DNA of 64,000 nt. Origin: an uncultured Treponema sp. Lineage in GTDB: Bacteria; Spirochaetota; Spirochaetia; Treponematales; Treponemataceae. Positions within the stretch are counted from its first letter, which is position 1; every line of letters begins with the position of its first letter. Below, in pieces: positions 17,923 through 27,181 of this stretch. The translations under genes and the position numbers were made by a program. The DNA lies in NCBI GenBank assembly GCA_946411505.1, contig CAMKEG010000001.1, forward strand, positions 124,001-188,000. Direction: 5' to 3'. A model generated the notes under the pieces. The model was not told the DNA's origin, did no database searches, and worked only from the letters and a program-made list of their open reading frames with translations.

Positions 17923-18795
17923 ATGAAAGTTTCTTTTGCGGATAAAATAAAAAGCCTCTTTTCTGGACGCTCGGCGGAAAGCGAAGCCTTTTTTGACGAT
18001 TTGGCGGACGCCCTCATTGAAGGCGACGTCGGCGCAAAAAACGCGATGGAATTGATTGATTGTCTTGAGGACGCCTGCAAAAAGGAAAAAATTTTTGACC
18101 AAAAGGGCATATTGCTAAAACTAAAGGAGGCGCTCCTGCCTTTTGCCAAGGAATGCCGCCTGCAAGTCCAGGACGGAAAGACCAACGTTTGGATGCTGCT
18201 TGGCGTGAACGGCGTGGGAAAAACCACGAGCGCCGCCAAAATCGCCTTGATGCAAAGCAAGGCCGGCGCGCAAAACATTGTTCTTAGCGCGAGCGACACA
18301 TTTCGCGCGGCGGCGGTGTCCCAGCTTTCCATGCACGGCGAAAAGCTTGGAATCCGAGTGGTCGCGCACCAAATGGGAAGCGATCCCGCGGCGGTCGTTT
18401 TTGACGCGGCGGAGTCGGTTAAGGCGCATGGCGGAGGGCTTGTGATTGCGGACACGGCCGGCCGCCTGCACAACAAGGAAAACCTTGTGCGCGAGTTGGA
18501 AAAAATTGACCGCGTTTGCTCAGAAAAGGCCGACGACTCTTGCTATAAAAAACTTCTTGTCTTGGACGCAACGACCGGGCAAAACGCCTTGCGCCAGGCG
18601 GAGGTCTTTAACGAGGCTGTCGGCGTGGACGCGATTGTCCTTACAAAATACGATTCCAGCGCCAAAGGCGGCGTCTTGTTTTCAATCGGAAAGGACTTGA
18701 ACATTCCAGTGGCATTTGTTTGTACGGGGGAAGGCTATGGCGACATCTCCCTTTTTGAGGCTGAAAAATACGTGGACGATTTTTTAGGGTTGTAA
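17923..18795 (+). CDS. ftsY: signal recognition particle receptor FtsY
   Basis: A 290-residue SRP GTPase that docks ribosomes making membrane proteins at the inner membrane. The N domain leads into LLGVNGVGKTTSAAKIA (G1), SDTFRAAAVSQL, DTAGRLHNKENLVREL (G3) and LTKYDSSAKGG (G4). The acidic A domain of longer FtsY proteins is absent, as in many bacteria. ATG at 17923 follows GGAG; the GTG one codon upstream is also possible. Confidence 0.93.
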   Translation: MKVSFADKIKSLFSGRSAESEAFFDDLADALIEGDVGAKNAMELIDCLEDACKKEKIFDQKGILLKLKEALLPFAKECRLQVQDGKTNVWMLLGVNGVGKTTSAAKIALMQSKAGAQNIVLSASDTFRAAAVSQLSMHGEKLGIRVVAHQMGSDPAAVVFDAAESVKAHGGGLVIADTAGRLHNKENLVRELEKIDRVCSEKADDSCYKKLLVLDATTGQNALRQAEVFNEAVGVDAIVLTKYDSSAKGGVLFSIGKDLNIPVAFVCTGEGYGDISLFEAEKYVDDFLGL

Positions 18796-18796
18796 A

Positions 18797-19687
18797 ATGC
18801 TTTTAGGCAAGAAAAAGTCTCTGACATTTTTAACGCTTCTCTTCACTCTGGCGCTTCCGTTTTTTGCGAACGAGGACTCTTCCGTTGTGGAGCTGCCGGA
18901 GGAATTTGAAGGCGTCCAAGATGTCTTGAGCCTTGAAAGCGGCGAGGCGATGAACGAGGAAATCACCGTTGAAGACGCGGAGAAGTTGAAGAATAAATAT
19001 GAGTCCTTCGTGGATTCCCTCAAAAAAATAAGGATGCTTGAAACTGGAAGCGACATTTTTTCCGCGTCGCTAAAATCCAACGGAAAGCGGCTTTTGACAA
19101 GCTTCGCCAACGGAAAGATTCAAAGACGCTTTTACGACGAGGACTTGCGCTTGGACAAGATAGAATATTGGAAAATGTCTTCGTCAACTTCAAGTAAATT
19201 TCTTGAGCGTGCCCTCGTTTACAATCCCGCCGACCCAAAGACCGGCCTGCGTTCAATTTTTGAAAAAAATTATTCGGACATGACCGAGACAAGGACGTTC
19301 TACCATTCGGACGGAAGGATTAAGTCGCGGCGAAAAAATTTCTTCGACGACAAAAACGCCTTGCTTTCATTTGAGATATTTGTTTGCTCCTACGACTCCA
19401 AAGGCAGAATTTTGCAGGAACGCTTGCAGAAATATGACGTTGACGGACAAAGCGTGAATCTTTCAAGCGACGAGCTTAACGTTACAAAATATTCGGGCGA
19501 AAAAATTTCCGAAACTTCCTATTACAAGAATTCGATTTTGCGGGTCAGGGACTTTTACACGGACCAAGAGAATGACGAACGCGTAAGGGCGACGTATTTT
19601 GACGGCGGCGTGATTGTCCGCGACTTTTACCGTGGAAACATAAAGGTTTCGTCAACAATCGACGACGGAGACGACGATGAAAATTAA
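18797..19687 (+). CDS. secreted protein of unknown function before the Lol genes
   Basis: A 296-residue protein with signal peptide (SLTFLTLLFTLALPFFANE). After an acidic stretch it has repeated short strands of the type FYHSDGRIKSRR, YSGEKISETSYYKN and ATYFDGGVIVRDFYRGN, which resemble MORN_2/YwqK-like repeats. It is not recognised as LolA, although its place directly before lolE makes a link to the envelope plausible. Its 3' end overlaps lolE by 11 bases. Confidence 0.65.
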   Translation: MLLGKKKSLTFLTLLFTLALPFFANEDSSVVELPEEFEGVQDVLSLESGEAMNEEITVEDAEKLKNKYESFVDSLKKIRMLETGSDIFSASLKSNGKRLLTSFANGKIQRRFYDEDLRLDKIEYWKMSSSTSSKFLERALVYNPADPKTGLRSIFEKNYSDMTETRTFYHSDGRIKSRRKNFFDDKNALLSFEIFVCSYDSKGRILQERLQKYDVDGQSVNLSSDELNVTKYSGEKISETSYYKNSILRVRDFYTDQENDERVRATYFDGGVIVRDFYRGNIKVSSTIDDGDDDEN

Positions 19688-20993
19688 AAACAACATAAGC
19701 TGGATATATTATGTCGCCAAAAGATTTTCCCTCGTCGACCTTAAGGGCGCGAGCGCCTTCACTTCAAGGCTTTCCACGCTGGGCATTTGCTTTGGCGTGA
19801 TGACTTTGATAATCGTAATAAGCGTCATGAACGGATTCCAAAGCGAGTTCATCGACGCTATTATGGAAGTGTCGTCATACCATGTCCGCGTCCAAAATCT
19901 TTCTGAAAAGGAAAAAATTGGCGCCTTCCTAAAGGACAATGAAAAGGTCTTGCTTTCAACGGAATTTGTCGAAAGCGAATCTTTGGCTTCCACCGAAAAA
20001 GGCGCCCAGGCCGCCTTGCTTGTTCGCGGAGTGGACGCGGACATAATGGACTATGATTTTGGCTTGAAAAAAGAGTTGAGAATTGTCCGAGGCTCTTTTG
20101 ACCTAAAGAAAAAATACAAGTCAAAGGAAGGCGAAAGCCTTGAGCCGCTTGTCTTGGGCGCCTCCTTGGCGCGCTCGCTTGGCGTGAGGGTGGGGGACGC
20201 GCTCAAACTTTATTCCATAAGCTCGGACAGGCCCCTTGTGGAGTCCTTTTCCAAGCCCAAAACTTTTGTCGTCGCGGCCCTTTTTACGACAGGCTACGCG
20301 GACATAAACGCCTCATACGCCTTCGTCGAAAAAGGCGCGGCGAGCGAATTCTTTTCCGGCAGCCCGGAGATTTTGGGCGTCAAGCTAAGGCATCCAAGCC
20401 TTGACGCGGAGCTTGTTAAGGAAATCAGGGCCGCCTTTCCCGATTGCAATCCGCAATCATGGAAAGAGTACAACCGAAGTTTTTTTGGCGCCCTCAAGAT
20501 TGAAAAGAACATGCTGATGCTTTTGGTCATTTTGATTTTTGTCGTCGTCGCGATAAACATCTTCAATTCGATGCGAAGGATTGTCTACGAGCGGCGCTTT
20601 GAAATTTCAACGTTAAGCGCGCTCGGCGGCCGGATATCTTCCATAAAAAACATATTCGTGACGCGCGGCTTTTTAATCGGAGCCAAGGGCGCCTTTCCGG
20701 GACTCGTTTTGGGAATGTTCTTTTGCGTAAACATAAAAAAAGTGTTCGCGCTTTTGTCGAGCGCAATCTATTTTGTCCAATACGCGGCCGCGCTCTTTTT
20801 CGCGCCGGAACTGCTTTCCTCGTTGGCGCAAAACCCAATGTTCGCGATTTATGGAAACATTCCGGCAAGAATGATTCCCGGAGAAATAATATTCATAACG
20901 CTTTTTGGAATTCTTTCCGCGGTCCTTTCATCTTGGGCGGCAAGCAGGGAAGTTTTAAACGCCGCCATTTCGGAGGTTTTGCACGATGAGTGA
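19677..20993 (+). CDS. lolE: lipoprotein-releasing permease subunit (LolC/E family)
   Basis: A 438-residue FtsX-family permease of the exporter that releases lipoproteins from the inner membrane. One N-terminal helix (LGICFGVMTLIIVISVMNGF) is followed by a periplasmic MacB-PCD-like domain and three C-terminal helices, the first at LMLLVILIFVVVAINIFNSM. The family motif RRIVYERRFEISTLSALG is present. Which of the two permeases here matches LolC or LolE cannot be decided by eye, so the symbol is tentative. Confidence 0.85.
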   Translation: MKIKNNISWIYYVAKRFSLVDLKGASAFTSRLSTLGICFGVMTLIIVISVMNGFQSEFIDAIMEVSSYHVRVQNLSEKEKIGAFLKDNEKVLLSTEFVESESLASTEKGAQAALLVRGVDADIMDYDFGLKKELRIVRGSFDLKKKYKSKEGESLEPLVLGASLARSLGVRVGDALKLYSISSDRPLVESFSKPKTFVVAALFTTGYADINASYAFVEKGAASEFFSGSPEILGVKLRHPSLDAELVKEIRAAFPDCNPQSWKEYNRSFFGALKIEKNMLMLLVILIFVVVAINIFNSMRRIVYERRFEISTLSALGGRISSIKNIFVTRGFLIGAKGAFPGLVLGMFFCVNIKKVFALLSSAIYFVQYAAALFFAPELLSSLAQNPMFAIYGNIPARMIPGEIIFITLFGILSAVLSSWAASREVLNAAISEVLHDE

Positions 20994-21663
20994 AATTTTA
21001 ACAATTGAAAATCTTACAAAAAATTATGTCACACAAAGCGAGTCCTTGAGCGTTTTAAAAGGCGTCAACCTTAGCGTACAAGCCGGCCAGCGCGTTTGCG
21101 TCATCGGGGAAAGCGGAAACGGCAAGAGCACGCTGTTGAACATTTTGGGCGGAATCGACTCCGCCAGCGGCGGCCGCGTCGTCGCCGGCCCTTACGAGCT
21201 TACAAAAATGGGGGAGGACGAGCTTACCGAATACCGCTCTAAGTTTGTCGGGCTGATATTCCAGTTCCATTATCTTTTAAAGGATTTCTCAGCGCTTGAA
21301 AACATTTTCTTGCCGGCCTACATGGCGGGCGTTCCAAAAGCGCAGGCGATGGAAAAGGCCAAAAAACTTTTGGCCGACGTCGGCCTTACCGAGCGCGCCG
21401 ACCATTTGCCATCGGAGCTTTCCGGCGGCGAAAGGCAAAGAATAGCGGTGGCCAGGGCCTTGATAAACGACCCCCAGTTGATTTTGGCCGACGAGCCAAC
21501 CGGAAACCTGGACCCCGCCAACGCCGCGATGATTGGCGACTTGCTTTTTGACATGACCCGCCGCTACAACAAAAGCCTTTTGCTTGTAACCCACGACATG
21601 GGGTTGGCAAAAAAAGGCGACAGGCTTTGCGAGATGAAAGACGGAGTTTTGAACGAACGATGA
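20986..21663 (+). CDS. lolD: lipoprotein-releasing ATPase LolD
   Basis: A 225-residue ABC ATPase powering the LolCDE exporter. It has GESGNGKST (Walker A), FQFHYLLKDFSALEN (Q-loop), LSGGERQRIAVARAL (signature), LILADEPTGNLD (Walker B) and VTHDM (H-loop). It overlaps the first permease by eight bases and shares ATGA with the second. Confidence 0.93.
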   Translation: MSEILTIENLTKNYVTQSESLSVLKGVNLSVQAGQRVCVIGESGNGKSTLLNILGGIDSASGGRVVAGPYELTKMGEDELTEYRSKFVGLIFQFHYLLKDFSALENIFLPAYMAGVPKAQAMEKAKKLLADVGLTERADHLPSELSGGERQRIAVARALINDPQLILADEPTGNLDPANAAMIGDLLFDMTRRYNKSLLLVTHDMGLAKKGDRLCEMKDGVLNER

Positions 21664-22979
21664 ATTTCAAGTCTTCCTTTTTGTTCGCCAAAAGAATAAT
21701 TTCTCCCAAAAGCGGCCGAATCACAATCGCAAGAAAAAGTTTGGGCGGCGCCATTTTGTGCGTCGGAATTTCATTGATTCCCCTTGTGGTTGTCTTGGCC
21801 GTCTCAAACGGAATGATAAACGGCATCACGCGAAGAATGATTTCCCTTTCGTCTTCGCATTTGGAAGCCGTTTCGTTTTCAAAAGACTTCAAGGCCTTGG
21901 AAGGCGCCGCCCAAAGCGTTTCGGCCTTGGAGGACGTCGCCGCCTCTTACCCGATGATTGAGTCGTCGGCCTTGGCCGTTTCAAACGCAAGGCGCTCCGG
22001 CGTTTCAATCCGAGCGCTTCCGCCGGAAACCTTTGAAAAGCTTTCAAGCTACAGGGAGCTCTTTGAGGCGGAAGACGGCTCGATATCGGATTTCGCGCGG
22101 CAAAAAAAAGGCGTTATGATAGGAAAGGGCATCGCGGAAAAGCTTGGCCTTAAGGCCGGCGACAAAATTCGCGTTGTGACGATAAAAAAACTTCCATCGG
22201 GAAAAATCACTCCCGGAATCCATTCCTACACAGTGTCGGCCGTAGTTTCCTGCGGCTACCGGGAGCTTGACGCGCTTTGGCTTTTCATGCCCTTTGAGGA
22301 AGGAAAGAAAATCCTTAAGGATTGCGAGAGCAGGCCGTCGGTGATGTGTGAGCTGGACGACCCTTTTTCCGCAAGAATTTCAATTGTCCAAAACGAGCTT
22401 AAGAAAACGCTTGGAAAAACTTTTAAAGTGTACCGCTGGGACGAGTTGAACCGTTCCCAATATGAAAATTTTTCCTCTACAAAAATTCTCTTGATATTCA
22501 TACAGCTCTTGATTGTCTTGGTCGCGGCCGTCAACATTTCAAGCGCGCTCGCGATGTTGGCTTTGGAAAGACGGCGGGAAATCGCCATCCTCAAGTCTTT
22601 GGGCGCCTCGCCGTCCGGCGTTTCCTTGTCGTTCTTGATGACCGGCTTTTCTTGCGGAGCCTGCGGCCTGCTTTTTGGCGTTCCCTTGGGCCTTCTTTTG
22701 AGCGTGAACATCAACGCTATAATCAAGGCCGCCGAAAAGGCGATTAATTTTGTCGCAAGGGGTTTGTTTTTTTTGATGAAAAATGATATAATGTCTTTCA
22801 GGCAAATCCGCCTTTTGGACGAGGAATATTATTTAAAGGTGATTCCGATTGACGTTCCCTTTGGCGATTTGTTCATGATAGGGGCGGCCACGCTTTTGCT
22901 TTCGTTGGCGGTGAGCGTGATTCCCGCGATAAAGGCGGGAAGGGAAAGGCCGTTGGAAACCTTGCGGAATTCGAGGTAG
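21660..22979 (+). CDS. lolC: lipoprotein-releasing permease subunit (LolC/E family)
   Basis: A 439-residue second permease for the Lol exporter. The N-terminal helix (LCVGISLIPLVVVLAVSNGMI), a periplasmic domain and three C-terminal helices match the first permease; ALERRREIAILKSLGASPSGV is the family motif. The ATG at 21660 overlaps the lolD stop; the frame open from 21627 lies within lolD. The order permease, ATPase, permease suggests a heterodimeric LolCDE. Confidence 0.87.
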   Translation: MNFKSSFLFAKRIISPKSGRITIARKSLGGAILCVGISLIPLVVVLAVSNGMINGITRRMISLSSSHLEAVSFSKDFKALEGAAQSVSALEDVAASYPMIESSALAVSNARRSGVSIRALPPETFEKLSSYRELFEAEDGSISDFARQKKGVMIGKGIAEKLGLKAGDKIRVVTIKKLPSGKITPGIHSYTVSAVVSCGYRELDALWLFMPFEEGKKILKDCESRPSVMCELDDPFSARISIVQNELKKTLGKTFKVYRWDELNRSQYENFSSTKILLIFIQLLIVLVAAVNISSALAMLALERRREIAILKSLGASPSGVSLSFLMTGFSCGACGLLFGVPLGLLLSVNINAIIKAAEKAINFVARGLFFLMKNDIMSFRQIRLLDEEYYLKVIPIDVPFGDLFMIGAATLLLSLAVSVIPAIKAGRERPLETLRNSR

Positions 22980-22982
22980 CTT

Positions 22983-23504
22983 ATGCTTTGCGACATGTGC
23001 CATAAAAATGAAGCCATAATTTATGTCGAGCAGACCAACCGGCTCGGCGTTAAAAAAATAAATCTTTGCCGCGAATGCGCCGTCGCTTGCGGGATTTCCC
23101 CGGAAAGCCAGGAAATCAACCAGCAAATCGGCTCCCTGTTCAAGCAGTTGCAGCAGGACAGGAAGGACCAGCTTTTAAAAAACGACAGGGCGTGCCCTGT
23201 TTGCGGCCGCCTTCGTTCGGAAATAATTCTTACCGGAAAGTTGGGCTGCCCGGAATGCTATTCAATATTCAAGACTGAAACTTTGGAATACCTCAAGGCC
23301 CGCAAGGTCTCCGCCCCTTACACGGGAACCATGCCCAGCCGTATAGCCAATTTCCGCTCGCTTTTGACGGACAGGGCCAGGGCGCGCGAAAAGCTTGACG
23401 AGGCGGTAAAAAATGAGGACTACGAAAAAGCCGCCTTTTACCGTGACTATCTTCGCGCGATTGAAAAGAAGTCCGTTGCCGCCGCTGACGATGGAGATCT
23501 TTGA
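22983..23504 (+). CDS. mcsA: McsA-like zinc protein with UVR motif
   Basis: A 173-residue protein with two treble-clef zinc sites in the N-terminal half, CDMC..CREC and CPVC..CPEC, and a C-terminal UVR motif (REKLDEAVKNEDYEKAAFYRDYLRAIE). McsA activates the arginine kinase McsB and adapts it to ClpC in Firmicutes. It is followed directly by mcsB and clpC. It starts three bases after the lolC stop codon. Confidence 0.9.
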   Translation: MLCDMCHKNEAIIYVEQTNRLGVKKINLCRECAVACGISPESQEINQQIGSLFKQLQQDRKDQLLKNDRACPVCGRLRSEIILTGKLGCPECYSIFKTETLEYLKARKVSAPYTGTMPSRIANFRSLLTDRARAREKLDEAVKNEDYEKAAFYRDYLRAIEKKSVAAADDGDL

Positions 23505-24589
23505 TGCTTGAAGAAAAAAGGTCTGTCGGCGACGCTTGGTACGCGGCCTCCGGCGAAGACGACGACGTTGTCGTTTCAAGCCGCGTCCGCCTGTCTAGAA
23601 ATTTGGCAAACTTTCCTTTTCCGGAAATGTGCGACGACGACGAGGCGACGCAAGTTCAAAACATCATCTTTGACTCCTTCAACAACATGGAAAACGCCGA
23701 GGCCTTCCAAAGCGTTTCCCTGTCCGCGGTGGATCCTTTGGGCGCCAAAATTTTGTCGGAGCGAGGCCTTTTTGAAAACAATTTTGGCACCGGCCTTGTC
23801 ATGCGCCTTGACGGAATTTCAAGCTGCCTTGTCAATTGCGTAGACCACGCGCGCATTTCAAGCTTCGCGCCGGGACTTTCCTGCAACGCAGTTTACGCTT
23901 CTTCGCGCGAGCTTGACCTTCAAATGCAAAAAAGAATTCAGTTTGCCGCAAATTTTGACTTTGGCTATTTGACGGCCAACGCGCTTGATTCGGGGAGCGG
24001 AATGAAGTCGTCAATCCGCGTCCACCTTCCGTCAATTTCATACGCCGGAAAAATCGACGACATAATTTCCCTTGCGGGCCAAAAGGGCTTCGCGGTAACG
24101 GCTCCGTACGGCAACGGCAGCAGGTCTGGAAGCTCTTTGGGCGCCTTTTACCAAATTTCCTCGGTTAATTCCGTAAGCGGAAATGAAATCGACCAATTGG
24201 CCGCGATAACATCGTTCGGGAAAAATATTTGCGAAACAGAACGCAAGTTTAGGGCGAAATATGCCGATAATAAAGCGACTCCTGTTCGCGATATGGTTTT
24301 GCGAGCCTTTGCCGCCGCCAGATTTTGCATGCTGCTTAACCTTCGCGAGGCGGTTGACTTGATTTCGACCGTCAAATGGGGCTTTGACTTGGGTATGATA
24401 AAGGGAACGAAAGACTTTTTGCTTTCTTCTCTTTTATACCGGGTTCAAAGCGGACATTTGGGATTTTTGCTCAAGACCGGAAACTTTAATTTTGAGGACG
24501 ACGTTGTCGACGACGAAAATTTAAAGGAAGACAGGCTGAGGGCGATTATCGTTCAGGACGCATTTAAAAAAATTTCATTTGTCGTCTAA
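23504..24589 (+). CDS. mcsB: McsB-like phosphagen kinase, degenerate active site
   Basis: A 361-residue protein that aligns over its length with protein arginine kinase McsB: SSRVRLSRNLANFPFP at the start, HLPSI in the middle, and the C-terminal GFDLGMIKG and EDRLRA. McsB phosphorylates arginines to mark proteins for ClpCP. Here key residues are changed: the NEEDH catalytic motif is NCVDH, the TSCPTNVGTG loop is TANALDSGSG with no cysteine, and the GEGSEA loop is GNGSRS. Kinase activity is therefore doubtful; an adaptor role is possible. The ATG overlaps the mcsA stop. Confidence 0.85.
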   Translation: MLEEKRSVGDAWYAASGEDDDVVVSSRVRLSRNLANFPFPEMCDDDEATQVQNIIFDSFNNMENAEAFQSVSLSAVDPLGAKILSERGLFENNFGTGLVMRLDGISSCLVNCVDHARISSFAPGLSCNAVYASSRELDLQMQKRIQFAANFDFGYLTANALDSGSGMKSSIRVHLPSISYAGKIDDIISLAGQKGFAVTAPYGNGSRSGSSLGAFYQISSVNSVSGNEIDQLAAITSFGKNICETERKFRAKYADNKATPVRDMVLRAFAAARFCMLLNLREAVDLISTVKWGFDLGMIKGTKDFLLSSLLYRVQSGHLGFLLKTGNFNFEDDVVDDENLKEDRLRAIIVQDAFKKISFVV

Positions 24590-24606
24590 AGAGGATTTTT
24601 TTAATT

Positions 24607-27159
24607 ATGAAGTCGTTTTCACCGCGCGCTCAAAGATTGATAGTGGCCCTTGCCCAGGACGAAGGTCGAAAAAGCGGAGCCTCGCAACTGCTTCCGGAAC
24701 ACTTGATGTTGGCCTTGTTAAAAAGCGCCGAAGGCCTTGGCTATGTCATTTTGCGCCTTCTTCGCGTGAACGTCTTGACTTACCAACTTGAATTGGAAAA
24801 ATCGGTCTCAGGAGGCTCCGTGCGCGCCGGGGATTTTTCCGAACTGCCGCCAAGCCGCCGCCTTTTGACTTTGTTCGAGTCGGCCGAGTACGAGGCGCGC
24901 TCCATGAGAAACGATTATATAGGGACAGAGCATTTGCTTTTGGCCGCCATACGCGAAAACGCCAGCGTCACCAACCGCTTTTTTGAAAAGGCGGGAGTTG
25001 ACTTTGAGGCCGCGAGGGAGGCCGCTTTTGAAGCCAGGGAACGCTCTCAGACTTCCGCGGGAAGCGGCGTGAAGGGCGGGGACGCCGACTTCAAGCGGAT
25101 GATGGCCTCGCAAGAAAGAAAGTCCTTTGACAGGCAGATGGCCTCCGGCCCCAACGAGCAAAAAAGCCGCAACGGAAGCTTCGTAAAAAATTATTCGCGC
25201 GACATAACCGAAATCGCCATGAAGGGCTTGGCGGATCCGGTTGTCGGGCGGAATGTCGAGATTGACCGCGTCGTGCAAATCCTTTCACGGCGGACTAAGA
25301 ACAATCCGCTCTTGATTGGGGAGCCGGGAGTTGGAAAGACCGCGATTGTCGAAGGATTGGCCGAAAGAATCGCGGGCGGAAACGTTCCGTTCAACTTGAT
25401 GAGAAAAAGGGTGCTGGCCTTGGACTTGACCGCCCTTATCGCCGGAACAAAGTATCGCGGCGAATTTGAGGAGCGGATGAAGCGCCTTATGAAAGAAGTC
25501 CGCGACGACAAAAACGTGATTCTTTTTGTCGACGAGATTCATACAATTATCGGAGCGGGCGGCCCGGAAGGCTCGCTTGACGCGTCAAACATTTTAAAGC
25601 CGGCCTTGAGCCGCGGCGAGATTCAAATTATCGGCGCGACGACAATCCGCGAGTACCGCCGCTATATGGAAAAGGACGCGGCTCTTGCCCGCCGTTTCCA
25701 AACGGTGTCGGTCGAGGAGCCCAATGACGAGGAAACCCTTCAAATCCTTAAAGGCTTGAAGGCCAAGTATGAGGACTTCCACAACGTCCAGTACCAAGAC
25801 GACGTTCTTCCCGCGATAATAAAATTCTCGCACAGGTATTTGCCGGACAGGTTCCTTCCTGACAAGGCCATCGACATAATGGACGAAGCCGGCGCCAAGA
25901 AAAAGATTTCCGAGGGCAACCGCCCGACGGAATTGGAGGAGCTTGAAAAGCAAATCGACGCGCTTTGCGAAGAGAAGAACGCGCTTGTAAAGACGCAAAA
26001 CTATGAGCGCGCCGCCGAAGCCCGCGACAAGGTTTTGGAGCTCAAGGCCCGCCTTGAAAAATTTAAGGAAGATTGGAAAAGCAAAAACGGCGGCTTTAGA
26101 AAAAGCGTCACCACAAAGGACATTTGCGCGGTATTGAGCCAGATGACCGGAATCCCCGCCGAGCGCTTGAGCGACGACGAAAAAGCGCGGCTTCTAAAAA
26201 TGGAAAGCGAGCTTCACAAGACTGTAATCGGCCAAGACGAGGCCATCAAGGCGATTTCGTCCGCCGTAAGAAGAAGCCGCTCCGGCATTTCAAACCCAAG
26301 GCGGCCCACAGGCTCCTTCATTTTCTTGGGGCCGACGGGCGTGGGAAAAACCCAGCTTGCAAAGTCCTTGGCAAAATTCTTGTTTGGAACGGAAGACTCT
26401 TTGATTCGCCTGGACATGTCCGACTATATGGAAAAGCACAACGTTAGCAAAATGGTGGGCTCGCCGCCGGGCTATGTAGGCTTTGAGTCGGGCGGACAGC
26501 TTACCGAGCAAGTCAGGACGCATCCGTATTCCGTCGTCTTGTTTGACGAAATTGAAAAGGCGCATCCTGAAGTTTTCAATTTGCTCTTGCAGATTTTGGA
26601 AGAGGGCGAGATTGTCGATTCCCTTGGGCACAAGATTAACTTTAGGAACACAATCATAATAATGACAAGCAACGCCGGCGCGCGCGAAATCACCCAAGAA
26701 GGCCGCGTAGGCTTTTCAAGCGCGGCAGGCGGCGTGATTCCTTACGAGGAAATAAAGAGCAACGCCATGCAGTCCATAAAGGAGTTCATGCGGCCGGAGT
26801 TGATAAACCGCATAGACGACATCTTGGTCTTTGACGCCTTGAGCCGCGACGAAGTCAGCCGCATTTTGGACTTGCAAATTTCCGAGCTTAACGGCCGCCT
26901 CGCGGAGAGCGGAGTCACGCTAAAAATTAAGCCGGCCGCGCGCGAATGCCTTATCGACAAGGGCTTTGACCCAAGCATGGGAGCGCGTCCGATGCGCCGC
27001 TTGATTCAAAAAGAGATAGAAGACCCGCTTTCGCTTTTGATGCTTGAGGGCAAGGTTTCCGACGTCGCCCAAGTGGACGTTTCTGACGGAAAGCTTGTCG
27101 TTCACGCAAAAAAGCCCAGGGCGGCAAAAAAAGACGCGGCCTTGGCTTCTGCGATTTAA
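24607..27159 (+). CDS. clpC: ATP-dependent Clp protease ATPase subunit ClpC
   Basis: An 850-residue AAA+ unfoldase. The double Clp-N domain covers about residues 1-145, AAA-1 has GEPGVGKT and LFVDEIHTIIGAGG, a short middle domain carries a UVR-like coiled coil (about 425-475), and AAA-2 has GPTGVGKT and VLFDEIEKAHPEV. The RVGFSS stretch supplies the VGF loop that docks ClpP, so it should form ClpCP; clpP is not in this window. No CtsR repressor gene precedes the operon. Confidence 0.95.
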   Translation: MKSFSPRAQRLIVALAQDEGRKSGASQLLPEHLMLALLKSAEGLGYVILRLLRVNVLTYQLELEKSVSGGSVRAGDFSELPPSRRLLTLFESAEYEARSMRNDYIGTEHLLLAAIRENASVTNRFFEKAGVDFEAAREAAFEARERSQTSAGSGVKGGDADFKRMMASQERKSFDRQMASGPNEQKSRNGSFVKNYSRDITEIAMKGLADPVVGRNVEIDRVVQILSRRTKNNPLLIGEPGVGKTAIVEGLAERIAGGNVPFNLMRKRVLALDLTALIAGTKYRGEFEERMKRLMKEVRDDKNVILFVDEIHTIIGAGGPEGSLDASNILKPALSRGEIQIIGATTIREYRRYMEKDAALARRFQTVSVEEPNDEETLQILKGLKAKYEDFHNVQYQDDVLPAIIKFSHRYLPDRFLPDKAIDIMDEAGAKKKISEGNRPTELEELEKQIDALCEEKNALVKTQNYERAAEARDKVLELKARLEKFKEDWKSKNGGFRKSVTTKDICAVLSQMTGIPAERLSDDEKARLLKMESELHKTVIGQDEAIKAISSAVRRSRSGISNPRRPTGSFIFLGPTGVGKTQLAKSLAKFLFGTEDSLIRLDMSDYMEKHNVSKMVGSPPGYVGFESGGQLTEQVRTHPYSVVLFDEIEKAHPEVFNLLLQILEEGEIVDSLGHKINFRNTIIIMTSNAGAREITQEGRVGFSSAAGGVIPYEEIKSNAMQSIKEFMRPELINRIDDILVFDALSRDEVSRILDLQISELNGRLAESGVTLKIKPAARECLIDKGFDPSMGARPMRRLIQKEIEDPLSLLMLEGKVSDVAQVDVSDGKLVVHAKKPRAAKKDAALASAI

Positions 27160-27181
27160 GGTTTGATTTTGGGAGGAAATC

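Noticed and set aside
18797..19687. LolA carrier, given its position before lolE
   Set aside because: Length and repeat pattern do not fit LolA, and no LolA motif could be seen.
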